Source: Bacteroidia bacterium
GTDB taxonomy: Bacteria > Bacteroidota > Bacteroidia > SpSt-205
Assembly: GCA_026003235.1 (NCBI GenBank)
Contig: BPGW01000007.1
Location: 62,001-126,000 of the forward strand
Direction: 5' to 3'
DNA length: 64,000 nucleotides
Positions 7,812-15,922 of this stretch are shown in pieces. The notes below the pieces were generated by a model that ran no database searches, was not told where the DNA came from, and saw nothing but the letters and a program-made list of their open reading frames with translations. Positions within the stretch are counted from its first letter, which is position 1; each line of letters opens with the position of its first letter. The position numbers were made by a program, and so were the translations under genes.

Positions 7812-9205
7812 GCGAAACGGTGATGACTTTTTCATCCGAGACAAAGATACCTCTCGCCTCCAGCCCACCCAAAAGACCCCAATGGAGGTACACCAGCCCA
7901 GCCATGTGCCCATGATCCATGAAGTTGTTGATAAAGCCATGCAAGTAGTACGAGAGAAGCGGCAGAGCCAAGAGGATGAACACCCCACGCTGGACATAAG
8001 GAGTAGGCTGATACAGCCCCTTAGAGCCTAACCAGAGGGACCGAGCGTATACCGCAAGCAGCAAGAGCAGCCCGAGCAGCCCCATTTCGCTGGCAGCGGT
8101 GAGGTATTCGCTATGAGCGCCGCCGACTTCGCCCAGCTCCACGCTGATGGTAGTGCGGGTCAAGCTCCGCTGATAAGCAGAGTACTCCCGCGAAAACGTA
8201 TTCGGCCCAAACCCAAAGCCAGGCCTCTCCTCGATCATCTGCAGGGCCGCAAACCACCGGTTGATCCGCTCACGGTTGGAAAGGTTCTGCTTGACATCAA
8301 AGCTGGAAGCAAAATGCTTGCCTGTTTCACCCCCCCATCGGTAAGCCTGCTGCTCCAGGTATTCTGGGTTGTATTGGAGCAAAGTAAGCAGTCCCTCCTA
8401 CCAGGGCCATGCCGGCCAGGCCTACAGCCACAAGCCGCTGCATCGGTGAGAGCCGGCGAAAACCTTCCAAAAGCCCCCAGATGCCCAAAGCCCCTAAAAC
8501 ACTGAGCCACGCTCCCCGACTGTAAGAAAGCAAAAGCGCAGCCCCTGTGATGATCACGAAAAATAGCTTTCTTACGGTAGGCCGCATCACAAACCATGCG
8601 AAAGCCGCTAAAAAAAAACATGCCGTATAGGCCCCATACACAGTGTGTTCTCGCATGAAAGGCTTGATAGCCTTCCCTACTGTTTCTCTGGTTCCGCCAA
8701 GAATAACATGCTCAATCAGGCAAATACCCAAAACAAAAGCTGCAGACCCTAGCAGAAACCCATAAGCCCGGTCTATCCCTGCCTGACCTACCTGGCGAGC
8801 CCACAGATACCCCCCTAAACCGAATAAAGCAAAGTATGCCAACTGGCTAACCCAGAATTTGAGCGATACAACAACATTAGAAGAAAAAAGGACGACAACC
8901 CCCATCCATATAAGGTAGAGCAACACAAAGCGCAGCAGGAGGCTCTGCTGCCAAGCCTCGCGAAGCTTGGAGGGTTCCCACAGAAACAAATACGCCGCTA
9001 TCGCCGCCCCTCCGACCCCGGCAAACAGGTCTGTAGGCAAAGTCAACAAGAAGTCTCCTACCTCAAGCACCTCGGCAGCCCAGGGTAGCGCCACCAGCAC
9101 CCACAGCCAGCTTCGGCGCAGCCCAAAAGGCAAGCTAAGGATCGCCCCCACCAAGAAAACCCCTGTAAGAACCTCAACCAGCAGGTAGTAGTAGTTAATG
9201 GGCAT
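7801..9205 (-). CDS. O-antigen ligase family protein (reading frame broken by one indel)
   Basis: Multi-pass membrane protein of the O-antigen ligase/polymerase family. The upstream part (9205 to about 8330) has many hydrophobic segments and a typical central LLSYSRGAWLSVLG motif. The downstream part (to 7801) has SNRERINRW, ERPGFGFGPNTF and HSEYLTAASEMGLLG, the characteristic large periplasmic loop. These parts lie in different frames. The first ends at a TGA directly after seven G on the coding strand (8330-8336). Removing one G joins them into about 467 residues with no other change. A shift anywhere between 8330 and about 8397 would also work. ATG 9205 overlaps the def stop by 11 bp. Confidence 0.8.
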
Positions 9206-9746
9206 AGACGCGAGTCGGGTAAGGCGCTTCAACAAGGCCGCGGGCAACCTGCTGGAGGCGCTTGCGCACCAGCTGCCGCCGCACCGGCGACAAGTAATCC
9301 ACAAAAAGGCGCCCTAAAAGATGATCATGCTCGTGCTGAATAACGCGCGCCACTATGCCTGAGAAAGTCCGTTCGTGGAACTGGCCTTCGGCATCGTAGT
9401 AGGACACCTGGACCGAATCTGGCCGGAATATTCGTTCTCGTACCCCGGGAATGCTTAAGCAACCTTCTTCGTGGGGCACGCAGGCGGTGCCCTCCGAGAT
9501 TAAACGGGGATTGATAAAGACCCCTTTGAAAGGTGGCTCCTCCTCCGGCTGGAGGGGCGCCGCATCCACCACAAACACCTGCAGACTCACCCCTATCTGG
9601 GGTGCTGCTAACCCCACCCCTTCAGCGTTGTACATGGTGTCCCACAAATCTTGGATAAGGCGAGGCAGTTCCGGATCGTCCAACCGCACGGGCTGAGCCT
9701 GGCGCCTTAGTATCGGATCGCCGTACAACACGATAGGCCGTATCAT
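9195..9746 (-). CDS. def: Peptide deformylase
   Basis: Removes the formyl group from the initiator methionine of new proteins. All three family motifs are present: GVGLAAPQIG (motif 1), EEGCLSIPG (motif 2, metal-binding Cys) and QHEHDHLLG (motif 3, two metal-binding His and the catalytic Glu). ATG 9746 is chosen because MIRPIVLYGDPILR is the normal N-terminus and because it overlaps the ruvX stop by 4 bp (ATGA). This gives 183 residues. Cotranscribed with ruvX upstream and O-antigen ligase downstream. Confidence 0.96.
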   Translation of the reverse strand: MIRPIVLYGDPILRRQAQPVRLDDPELPRLIQDLWDTMYNAEGVGLAAPQIGVSLQVFVVDAAPLQPEEEPPFKGVFINPRLISEGTACVPHEEGCLSIPGVRERIFRPDSVQVSYYDAEGQFHERTFSGIVARVIQHEHDHLLGRLFVDYLSPVRRQLVRKRLQQVARGLVEAPYPTRVYAH

Positions 9747-10150
9747 ACGTCCTCCCTTCCAAGCAAGTAGGTATGCAAAAGAAGCCACGCAGCGGTGCGA
9801 TCATGCTGGGCTTTTTGCTGGCGGATGCGGCGGGGCTGCTGCCTCAAAAGCACGGCAGCCCCCTGACTGGAAAAACGCTCGTCTACAGGCCGAACCTCCA
9901 GATGGGGATAGCGGCGCTTGAGCTCTCGGATAAACGCTTCTACCGCCTCCGTCATTTCGGTAGGCTCGCCGCGCAGGCTGCGGGGATACCCCACCAGCAC
10001 CAGCGAAACCTCCGACACAAGCTGGTCAAGCTGCGCCCATACCTCACGGGTTGGCACCCCCGCCAGCGGCAGGGCCACTCGCCGCCCTACGTCGCTCCAG
10101 GCCATCCCCGTCCGCTTGAGCCCATAGTCTATCGCCAAGATGCGGCCCAC
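9743..10150 (-). CDS. ruvX: YqgF/RuvX family putative Holliday junction resolvase or rRNA-processing nuclease
   Basis: RNase H-fold protein of 135 residues. Family motifs are visible: AIDYGLKRTGMAWSD with the first catalytic Asp, LVGYPRSLRGEP, VDERFSS with the Asp-Glu pair, and DRTAAWLLLHTYL with the last catalytic Asp. The E. coli relative YqgF acts in 16S rRNA 5'-end maturation, and others in the family resolve Holliday junctions. The start is GTG 10150, 5 bases after TATCTTTG, making it the first gene of the run to era. Confidence 0.9.
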   Translation of the reverse strand: MGRILAIDYGLKRTGMAWSDVGRRVALPLAGVPTREVWAQLDQLVSEVSLVLVGYPRSLRGEPTEMTEAVEAFIRELKRRYPHLEVRPVDERFSSQGAAVLLRQQPRRIRQQKAQHDRTAAWLLLHTYLLGREDV

Positions 10151-10155
10151 TTAGG

Positions 10156-10163
10156 CAAAGATA
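10156..10163 (-). promoter_or_regulatory. -7 promoter box for the ruvX-def-ligase-lipoprotein-era run
   Basis: TATCTTTG on the minus strand, 5 bases before GTG 10150. Matches the TAnnTTTG consensus. Confidence 0.7.
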
Positions 10164-10176
10164 CGCGCCGCTGCCT

Positions 10177-11399
10177 TTATGGGGAAACCGCTATCGTTTG
10201 GGTGAAGCGCCGCCCGTCCCAAGTGTACAGCTCCACCCAGTACACCCCCGGTGGCAACCCCCGCAAAGCCTCCCTACCTACCGGTCCTTCAACCCGGCGC
10301 AGCCCCTGCCCCTGACTGGTGTACACGATAAGCTGGGCTATCGCCTCGGCTTGATGCAGATAAGGCCCCCCCGGCGCAGGGTTCGGATAACACCGAGGAA
10401 TCGCCTCGGTACGGTACTCCACCACGGGGCTGAGAGCCAGAACGCCCGACCCCTCCTCTACCCCCAGCCGGTAGAGCCCCGCCAGAGACAGCTCGTAAGC
10501 ACCGCGTGAGGGCAACCCCGAAGCCATCCGAGTCCACCCAGACAAGGATTCGCCTTTCTCCTGGTGCTCCAGGTAGAGACGCTGGTGCGGCTCCAGCCCC
10601 TCCACCCGCCATACCAGACGCGCCCCCTCCACCCGTACCTCCGCCCATACCACCGGCAGCACGCCCAGAGTAGGAAGCTGGCAATTAGTCCCTATATTCC
10701 CTAAAGAAACCCCATTTTGCCCACCTCCTGCATAGTAGCAGGCGCTTGAGGGGGGGGGTACCGTTCTGCCCTTCTGTGAGGCCGATGCATACAGCAGGGT
10801 CAATGAGCAAATAATTTCCATCATTCGCCGTAGAGACTGCCCCGATAGTTCACCGTCATGGAACAGGCCGGCATCCCAATAAAAGCAATGCGCGTACGAC
10901 GATTCTGAGTGGAGTTGGGGTCATTCAGGTATCGGCCTCCACAGTTGGTATTGCTGGAGAAAGCCACATACACCGTGCCGCCGACGCAGAGGTTTGAAGA
11001 AGAAGGCGTAAAAGAAGTATTCTGCCCTGCAAAGAGCAGCACCCAGCTGCCTGCGGGGATGGTGGTGCCCGGCGAAGCGTACTGAAAGGTTGTACCCGCA
11101 CAAGCGTTTGTATTTAGATTGTTTACGACCGTCGCATTATTTGTCCAAGACGCTGTGCATCCCGAGTTGCACACCCAACGAGTAGGGGAGTCGTTGTCAA
11201 GGGAGTTACCATTGGGCACCACCGGGAAAGAAATCGCTACGTTGTCTATATCGAGGTTCACTGGCGTGTAGAGGAAGAGATACTCGTTGCAGCCTTCTTG
11301 GTTACCGTCACCGCAGGCATCAAAGAGGATATACCGCACATAAGGACACTGGGCCAGCAGGTGGCCCATCAGCAGCAAGCCAAGCCCGTAAGCTCTCAT
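10177..11399 (-). CDS. Secreted protein with T9SS C-terminal sorting domain (frame broken by two indels)
   Basis: The N-terminal part (11399-10821) begins with a signal peptide (MRAYGLGLLLMGHLLAQC). It continues as a cysteine- and asparagine-rich domain (ILFDACGDGNQEGCNEYL) of the kind seen in Bacteroidota surface proteins. The C-terminal part (to 10177) ends in a T9SS type A sorting domain: CYPNPAPGG, then LRGLPPGVYWVEL, then a final beta-strand. The two parts are in different frames. Reading through the third frame between them gives a natural-looking bridge (ANDGNYLLIDPAVC). Removing one G from GGGG (10840-10843) and one C from a nine-C run (10750-10758) yields one protein of about 406 residues. 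The separate C-terminal reading frame starting at 10824 lacks a convincing signal. Confidence 0.65.
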
Positions 11400-11407
11400 A
11401 ACCTATA

Positions 11408-11415
11408 CAAAGATA
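11408..11415 (-). promoter_or_regulatory. -7 promoter box for the T9SS cargo gene
   Basis: TATCTTTG on the minus strand, 8 bases before ATG 11399. Divergent from the RNase HI promoter. Confidence 0.65.
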
Positions 11416-11467
11416 CCCCACAAAGATTACCCAGCTGTAAAGGAGGGTCCTTGCTGGGCAGGCAGGA

Positions 11468-11475
11468 TACCTTTG
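11468..11475 (+). promoter_or_regulatory. -7 promoter box for RNase HI
   Basis: TACCTTTG on the plus strand, followed by CGGG and then GTG 11480. The 4-base gap implies a leaderless mRNA. Confidence 0.7.
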
Positions 11476-11479
11476 CGGG

Positions 11480-11902
11480 GTGTACACGAACGCCGGCATA
11501 GAGATAGATGTGGATGGAGCGTGGAAGCCGCCCAACCAAGTGGGATATGGGCTGGTGATTCGGCGGGACGGGGAAGAGGTGTACCGAGAAGGAGGCCTGG
11601 TGCCGGCGGATGACCCTGACCTCATAGGTCACCGGCAGATTGGCGGGGAAATCTACGCTGTCGTACAAGCGGTGCGGTGGTGCCTGCGGCATCGCATACC
11701 GGCCTGCCGGATTTACTACGATTACGAGGGATTGGCGCGCTGGGCCCGCGGCGAATGGAAGGCTCACACCCCTCTTACCCGGCGCTATGTGGCGTTTCTG
11801 CAAAAAGCTCCCCTCCACATCACCTGGGTAAAAGTGCCAGCTCACACCGGCTGGCGCTGGAATGAACTGGCCGACGAGCTTGCCAAAAGCCGGTTCACAT
11901 AA
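11480..11902 (+). CDS. RNase HI-type ribonuclease
   Basis: Cuts RNA in RNA-DNA hybrids. The RNase H fold is recognisable and the active-site set is in place: Asp12 (DVDGAW), Glu57 (GGEIYAVVQAV), Asp81 (YYDYEGL), His122 (AHTGW) and Asp132 (NELADELA), close to the E. coli D10-E48-D70-H124-D134 spacing. Length is 140 residues. The start is GTG 11480, placed by the promoter box 4 bases upstream. It converges on the TPR gene, separated by a terminator. A type 2 enzyme, rnhB, is also in this window, so the two may share R-loop and primer removal. Confidence 0.88.
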   Translation: MYTNAGIEIDVDGAWKPPNQVGYGLVIRRDGEEVYREGGLVPADDPDLIGHRQIGGEIYAVVQAVRWCLRHRIPACRIYYDYEGLARWARGEWKAHTPLTRRYVAFLQKAPLHITWVKVPAHTGWRWNELADELAKSRFT

Positions 11903-11938
11903 AAAAACCGGACCCGCCCTCGGTAAGAGGGGGGCCGG
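11901..11938 (-). terminator. Rho-independent terminator of the TPR gene
   Basis: On the minus strand a GC-rich hairpin (CCGG/CCGG, CCC/GGG and CCCTC/GAGGG steps with two single-base bulges and a short loop) is followed by seven T. It lies 24 bases beyond the TPR stop, in the convergent gap with the RNase HI gene. Confidence 0.8.
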
Positions 11939-11961
11939 GCAAGGGAGACAAACGAAGTAGT

Positions 11962-13263
11962 TTAGCGGGCGGCGAGCTTATCCAGCTCCACCTTCGCAGC
12001 TGCCTTGAAGACAGGGTAGGTGATTTTCCCGAACGCTTCCCGGGCCTTGTCGGTTTGGCCGGCCTTTCGGGCAGCAAGCCCCATCAGGAAGTAGGCCTGG
12101 GAAACCTTCGCCGCATCGGTACCCATAAGAGGGATTACCCGATCCAGCGTGGCAGTCGCCTCTCCATACCGACCCAGAAGGTAAAGCGCCTGGCTCTTGA
12201 GCAGAAGCGTATTCACATCGTTGGGGCTTTTTTCCAGGATACGATCGGCGGTGTTCACCACCCCGGCATAATCGCCAGCGTTGTATTGGAGCTTAAGGGC
12301 TTGGCTGTAGAGTAGAGAGCGCTTTTTCTCGTCGCTTTCGTTGGCAGCGGCTTGGAGGAAACTCTGAGCGGCTTCGGCGGCGCGCCCCTTCTTGAAGTAA
12401 ATGATGCCCTGCATGCGGTACACCATGTTGAGGCGGTCCTTGGTCTTAGCCGCTTCATTGACATACTCCAGCGCTTCATCCAGAGCCCCTACCTTCAGAT
12501 AGGCCTGGGCAATGCGAAGGTTGTAGACGGCCCCGCTTCGGGCTACGGCCGCCTTTAGACGCCGACCATACGGATGGTTCTCAAGCTGCTTGGCGTAGCG
12601 CTCGTACTCGGCGGTATTCCCAGCCTTGTAATGAGCCAAAGCCAGCCCATAGGTGTACTTTGCGCTCTGGGCAATCGGCAGATCCCGCGTCTTGTCATAA
12701 GCGCGCTGAAAGACAGCGATGGCCGCCTGAGGGTTGTTCAGGGCTAACTGCGTCTCCCCTTCCGCATAGAGCACGCGAGGGTCTTCCGCAGCCTGAGGAA
12801 TCTGAGCCTTGAGCGCCTGAACCTCGGACATCGCCTCCTGCGAGCGGCCCTGGGCATTCAGCAGCCGCACCACCAAAAGCTTATAAGTCAGGCGCTTGCT
12901 GACATCGGTCTCTTTGGCGTAAGCCTGGTTGAGCACATCCACCGCCGCCGAATAGTTTTTGTCCTTGAGGTATATCTTGGCAATGCGCACATACACCGCA
13001 CTTAGGCCAGGGTTGAGCTCAAGCGCTTTTTGGTAGGCTTGAATGGCTTCTTGGTTCCGTTTGAGCTGAACAAGCACATCCCCCTTGCGGACATGGTAGA
13101 TAGCCTTGGTAGGTTCCAGGCTAATCGCCTGCTCGTACTTCTGCAGAGCCAAGTCGTACTGTTTATTTTTACGGTACTGCTCGGCTTCTTGGTAAGCCGC
13201 CCGCCCGCTTTGCGCTAGAAGCGGCCACCAGCAAGTCAGAAGGACTACAGCTAAGTATCGCAT
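11962..13263 (-). CDS. Tetratricopeptide repeat protein, exported
   Basis: 433 residues from ATG 13263 with a signal peptide (MRYLAVVLLTCWWPLLAQ). At least ten TPR-like helical hairpins follow, for example YDLALQKYEQAISLEP, QEAIQAYQKALELNPG, QAAIAVFQRAYDKT and DEALEYVNEAAKTKD. It is therefore a periplasmic or outer-membrane-associated scaffold; the partner is unknown. It may take part in envelope or secretion assembly, but nothing in the sequence fixes that. TACCTTTG lies 25 bases upstream, so unlike most genes here it should have a short 5' leader. Earlier in-frame starts fall inside ftsE and lack a signal. Confidence 0.8.
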   Translation of the reverse strand: MRYLAVVLLTCWWPLLAQSGRAAYQEAEQYRKNKQYDLALQKYEQAISLEPTKAIYHVRKGDVLVQLKRNQEAIQAYQKALELNPGLSAVYVRIAKIYLKDKNYSAAVDVLNQAYAKETDVSKRLTYKLLVVRLLNAQGRSQEAMSEVQALKAQIPQAAEDPRVLYAEGETQLALNNPQAAIAVFQRAYDKTRDLPIAQSAKYTYGLALAHYKAGNTAEYERYAKQLENHPYGRRLKAAVARSGAVYNLRIAQAYLKVGALDEALEYVNEAAKTKDRLNMVYRMQGIIYFKKGRAAEAAQSFLQAAANESDEKKRSLLYSQALKLQYNAGDYAGVVNTADRILEKSPNDVNTLLLKSQALYLLGRYGEATATLDRVIPLMGTDAAKVSQAYFLMGLAARKAGQTDKAREAFGKITYPVFKAAAKVELDKLAAR

Positions 13264-13288
13264 ATCTCTTAGGTTTTTCGGCACAGGG

Positions 13289-13296
13289 CAAAGGTA
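13289..13296 (-). promoter_or_regulatory. -7 promoter box for the TPR gene
   Basis: TACCTTTG on the minus strand, 25 bases before ATG 13263 and just after the ftsE stop. Confidence 0.65.
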
Positions 13297-13303
13297 CACA
13301 TCC

Positions 13304-13990
13304 TTACGAATACGCAAGCCCACTGGTTGCAACAAACCTGCCATGCTGGCAAAGGTAAACAAGAGCGGGCATTTCTCGTACATGGTTCTCGTTGTGGGTA
13401 GCCAGGAGCACCGCCGTACCCCAGCGGGCAATTTGGTGAAAAAGAGCCAGGATTTCGCGTCCGACTTCGGGGTCCAGGTTGCCGGTGGGCTCATCGGCCA
13501 GCAGAAGGATCGGGGCCCCCACCAGCGCTCGGGCAATACAGGTGCGCTGTTGCTCACCCCCCGATAGCTCATGCGGGTAAGCGTCCTTGCGCGCCATGAG
13601 CCCTACCCGGAGCAGCGTGTCCAAAACCCGCTCCTTAATCTTTTTGCGATCACGCCAGCCTGTCACCTCCAGCGCAAAGGCCACATTCTCAAAAACGGTG
13701 CGGTACGGCAAAAGTTGAAAATCTTGGAAAACGATCCCCAGCTTCCTGCGCAAGAAAGGCAGCTCTTGGGGCCGAAGGGTATCTACCCGCTGCCCCCCTA
13801 CCCCAATTTGCCCGGAGCGAGGGCGCAAATCCCCATAGATGGCCCTTAGCAAAGAAGTCTTACCAGAACCCGTGCGCCCTGTCAGGTACGCCAATTGCCC
13901 CTTGGCCAGCTGAAACGAAACCCCTTGCAGCACCACGCGCTCTCCATACGCCAGCACCAGGTGCTGCACCTCCAGCGCCCAAGAGCTCAT
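13304..13990 (-). CDS. ftsE: FtsE-type ABC transporter ATPase
   Basis: Cytoplasmic ATPase of the FtsE/LolD branch. Walker A is GRTGSGKTS, the Q-loop region is VFQDFQLL, the ABC signature is LSGGEQQRT, Walker B is ILLLADEPTGNLD and the H-loop is LLATHNE. FtsE works with FtsX at the division site to activate peptidoglycan hydrolases; the close match in length (228) and the FQDFQLLPYRTVFENVAFAL segment favour FtsE over LolD. No ftsX is adjacent. It overlaps a small upstream gene by 4 bp (ATGA). Confidence 0.85.
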   Translation of the reverse strand: MSSWALEVQHLVLAYGERVVLQGVSFQLAKGQLAYLTGRTGSGKTSLLRAIYGDLRPRSGQIGVGGQRVDTLRPQELPFLRRKLGIVFQDFQLLPYRTVFENVAFALEVTGWRDRKKIKERVLDTLLRVGLMARKDAYPHELSGGEQQRTCIARALVGAPILLLADEPTGNLDPEVGREILALFHQIARWGTAVLLATHNENHVREMPALVYLCQHGRFVATSGLAYS

Positions 13991-14226
13991 GAGCTCACCA
14001 GCTTCACTTCCTGCGTCTCAGGACTCCATTCCACCGCACAAACCCGCCCATACGCAAGCTGGGGAAAAAGGGTGGAAAGCTTGGAAAGCAGGCCCGGCGG
14101 AAGGGACGTGCGCTTCTCTGTACGATCAGGTCGCACATAACACACCAGCGTGAACTGTTCGTCCCGAACCTGCACATAATCGGGGATGCCTGCTTGGCCC
14201 TTTACCTTCAGGAGGTAGTAGCGCAT
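13987..14226 (-). CDS. Small uncharacterised protein
   Basis: 79 residues, ATG 14226, ending in a 4-bp overlap (ATGA) with ftsE, which argues that it is real and translated with it. The sequence is soluble and beta-rich (MRYYLLKVKGQAGIPDYVQVRDEQFTLVCYVRPDR is split here as two strands around a PDY turn). No motif, signal peptide or membrane segment is seen. The stop of the aldehyde dehydrogenase gene lies 3 bases upstream, so it may be the middle gene of a three-gene unit. Confidence 0.6.
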   Translation of the reverse strand: MRYYLLKVKGQAGIPDYVQVRDEQFTLVCYVRPDRTEKRTSLPPGLLSKLSTLFPQLAYGRVCAVEWSPETQEVKLVSS

Positions 14227-14229
14227 AGC

Positions 14230-15603
14230 TCAGCCTAAGATACGACGAATAAGGCCCAGTTTGTTTTTGAAGGGCGGGTAGCGCAAAGGCAGGTCTACCC
14301 AGGTGGGGGTTTTGACCACCGAGCGGGCATGCGAGAAAGTCTCAAACGAGTACCAACCGTGGTAGCGTCCTATGCCACTTTGGCGGAGCCCTCCAAACGG
14401 CAGACGCGAGGAACCTATGTGCATGAGGGTGTCGTTGACGCAGGCTCCGCCCGAGGGGAGCGCCTCCAAGTAGAAGCGCTGGCGCTCAGCCGATTCTGAA
14501 AAGATGTACACCGCCAGGGGCGGAGGGAGCCGCCGCACCTGAGCCACCGCCTCTTCGGGCTTCCGAAAGGTTAGCACCGGCAAAAGGGGACCAAATATTT
14601 CTTCTTCCATCAGCTCGCCGTGGGGATCTCGCAGGACCGTAGGGCTGATGTAGAGGGCTTGGGGGTCGGTATACCCGCCTAAGAGGATTTGCCCTTGGCT
14701 CATGAGGCGGAGCAACCGTTCGTAGTGCGCCCGATGCACCACCCGCCCGTAGTCGGCCGGCGGCCGCGAAAGGTCCCCATAAAAGCGGGTAAGGGTCTTT
14801 TCCAGCTCGGCCAGGAAGGCTTCCCGTTGGCTTTCGTGCACCAGCACGTAGTCGGGGGCGATGCAGGTCTGGCCGGCGTTGATCCACTTGCCCCAAGCGA
14901 TGCGGCGGACGGCCACGGGGAGGTGGGCATCCGCTTCCACGATAGCGGGGGACTTGCCCCCCAGCTCCAAGGTGTAAGGGATGAGCCTTTTAGCGGCGGC
15001 CTCAGCCACCACACGCCCTACCCGCGTGCTGCCCGTGAAAAAGATGTAGTCCCAATCCTGCTCCAGCAAAGCCGCCGCCACCTGCGCATCCCCCTGCACC
15101 ACCCGTACATAGTCGGGAGGAAAGGTCTGGCGGATTAGGTCCTCCACGAGAGCCGCCGTAGCCGAGGCAAACTCAGAGGGCTTGAGCACCACGACATTCC
15201 CCGCCGCCAGCGCCCCTATAAGGGGCATCATCAAAAGCTGGAAGGGGTAGTTCCACGGGCTCAGGATCAGAACCAGCCCCCGAGGTTCGTATTGGATGTA
15301 GGCCTGGCCGGGCAGCTGAGCCAAGGAAGGCCACACCCGCTTAGGGCGGACCCACTTCGGCAGGCGCCGACGCACGTAGCGCAGCTCTTCCAGCACCAGG
15401 CCCACCTCCGTAGCATAGCCCTCAAAGGCCGACTTGCCCAGGTCTTGGTGAAGGGCCGCTAAAATCTCCCCTTCTCGCTGGCGAATAGCCTTTTCCAACG
15501 CCGTCAGATAGCGTAGGCGCACCTGCAGGGGCCGCGTCACCCCCTCCGCAAAAAACGCCCGCATCGCCCCCAGCTCTATCCCCTCCCCCACCGTCGTAGC
15601 CAT
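14230..15603 (-). CDS. Aldehyde dehydrogenase, class 3-like
   Basis: NAD(P)-dependent oxidation of aldehydes to acids. Catalytic motifs are ELGGKSPAIVEAD (general-base Glu) and AGQTCIAPDYV (nucleophile Cys); the coenzyme-site PWNYPF and FTGSTRVGR are also present. The 457-residue length and the short N-terminus fit the class 3/fatty aldehyde dehydrogenase group, which often acts on medium- or long-chain aldehydes. Substrate cannot be set from sequence. ATG 15603 follows TATTTTTG by 4 bases. Confidence 0.9.
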   Translation of the reverse strand: MATTVGEGIELGAMRAFFAEGVTRPLQVRLRYLTALEKAIRQREGEILAALHQDLGKSAFEGYATEVGLVLEELRYVRRRLPKWVRPKRVWPSLAQLPGQAYIQYEPRGLVLILSPWNYPFQLLMMPLIGALAAGNVVVLKPSEFASATAALVEDLIRQTFPPDYVRVVQGDAQVAAALLEQDWDYIFFTGSTRVGRVVAEAAAKRLIPYTLELGGKSPAIVEADAHLPVAVRRIAWGKWINAGQTCIAPDYVLVHESQREAFLAELEKTLTRFYGDLSRPPADYGRVVHRAHYERLLRLMSQGQILLGGYTDPQALYISPTVLRDPHGELMEEEIFGPLLPVLTFRKPEEAVAQVRRLPPPLAVYIFSESAERQRFYLEALPSGGACVNDTLMHIGSSRLPFGGLRQSGIGRYHGWYSFETFSHARSVVKTPTWVDLPLRYPPFKNKLGLIRRILG

Positions 15604-15607
15604 GGCT

Positions 15608-15615
15608 CAAAAATA
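15608..15615 (-). promoter_or_regulatory. -7 promoter box for the aldehyde dehydrogenase gene
   Basis: TATTTTTG on the minus strand, 4 bases before ATG 15603. Confidence 0.65.
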
Positions 15616-15922
15616 CGGTTTTGCCAGCAAGCCCTACCAGCCTCTCCCTCCCACGCCGGGAGTTGTACAGTGCCGGGCCGTGCCCTCCTGCCCTACCCAT
15701 GCTTCCCTCCTCTGCAATCCACGCAATGCCAGGCATAGGGCTGGGCATGACCGCAAATGCAACCCGCAATCCTTGGACTTGCTTGCAGAGGTCCGCCTAC
15801 TGACACCTTTCTTCCTTCACCCCCCTGCCCGAATTCGTTTAACTGCATTGGCCCCTCACTCCCATAGCTGGTAGGCCCAGCCCTCAGCAAAGTGCAGCTT
15901 TTTTGGTGGTTCTCTACTTCTG
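15616..15922 (-). other. 307-bp gap between sbcC and the aldehyde dehydrogenase; possible tiny zinc-ribbon ORF
   Basis: The longest stretch without a firm gene. On the minus strand a reading frame from ATG 15848 to 15693 would encode about 51 residues ending in CICGHAQPYAWHCVDCRGG, a Cys/His spacing compatible with a small zinc ribbon. It has no promoter box or coupling to a neighbour, so coding status is doubtful. No clear terminator for sbcC and no structured RNA were recognised. Confidence 0.3.

Noticed and set aside
7801..8382. Stand-alone 193-residue membrane protein starting TTG 8382
   Set aside because: It is the C-terminal half of O-antigen ligase and begins in mid-domain, so it is merged with the upstream half.
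8610..8618. Nine-A run as a frameshift site in O-antigen ligase
   Set aside because: The frame is continuous across it (Cys-Phe-Phe-Leu), so this run is intact.
10177..10824. Separate 215-residue gene starting ATGATG at 10824 with an apparent short signal
   Set aside because: The bridge in the third frame reads more naturally and joins a signal-bearing N-terminus to the sorting domain. Treated as the 3' part of one frameshifted gene.
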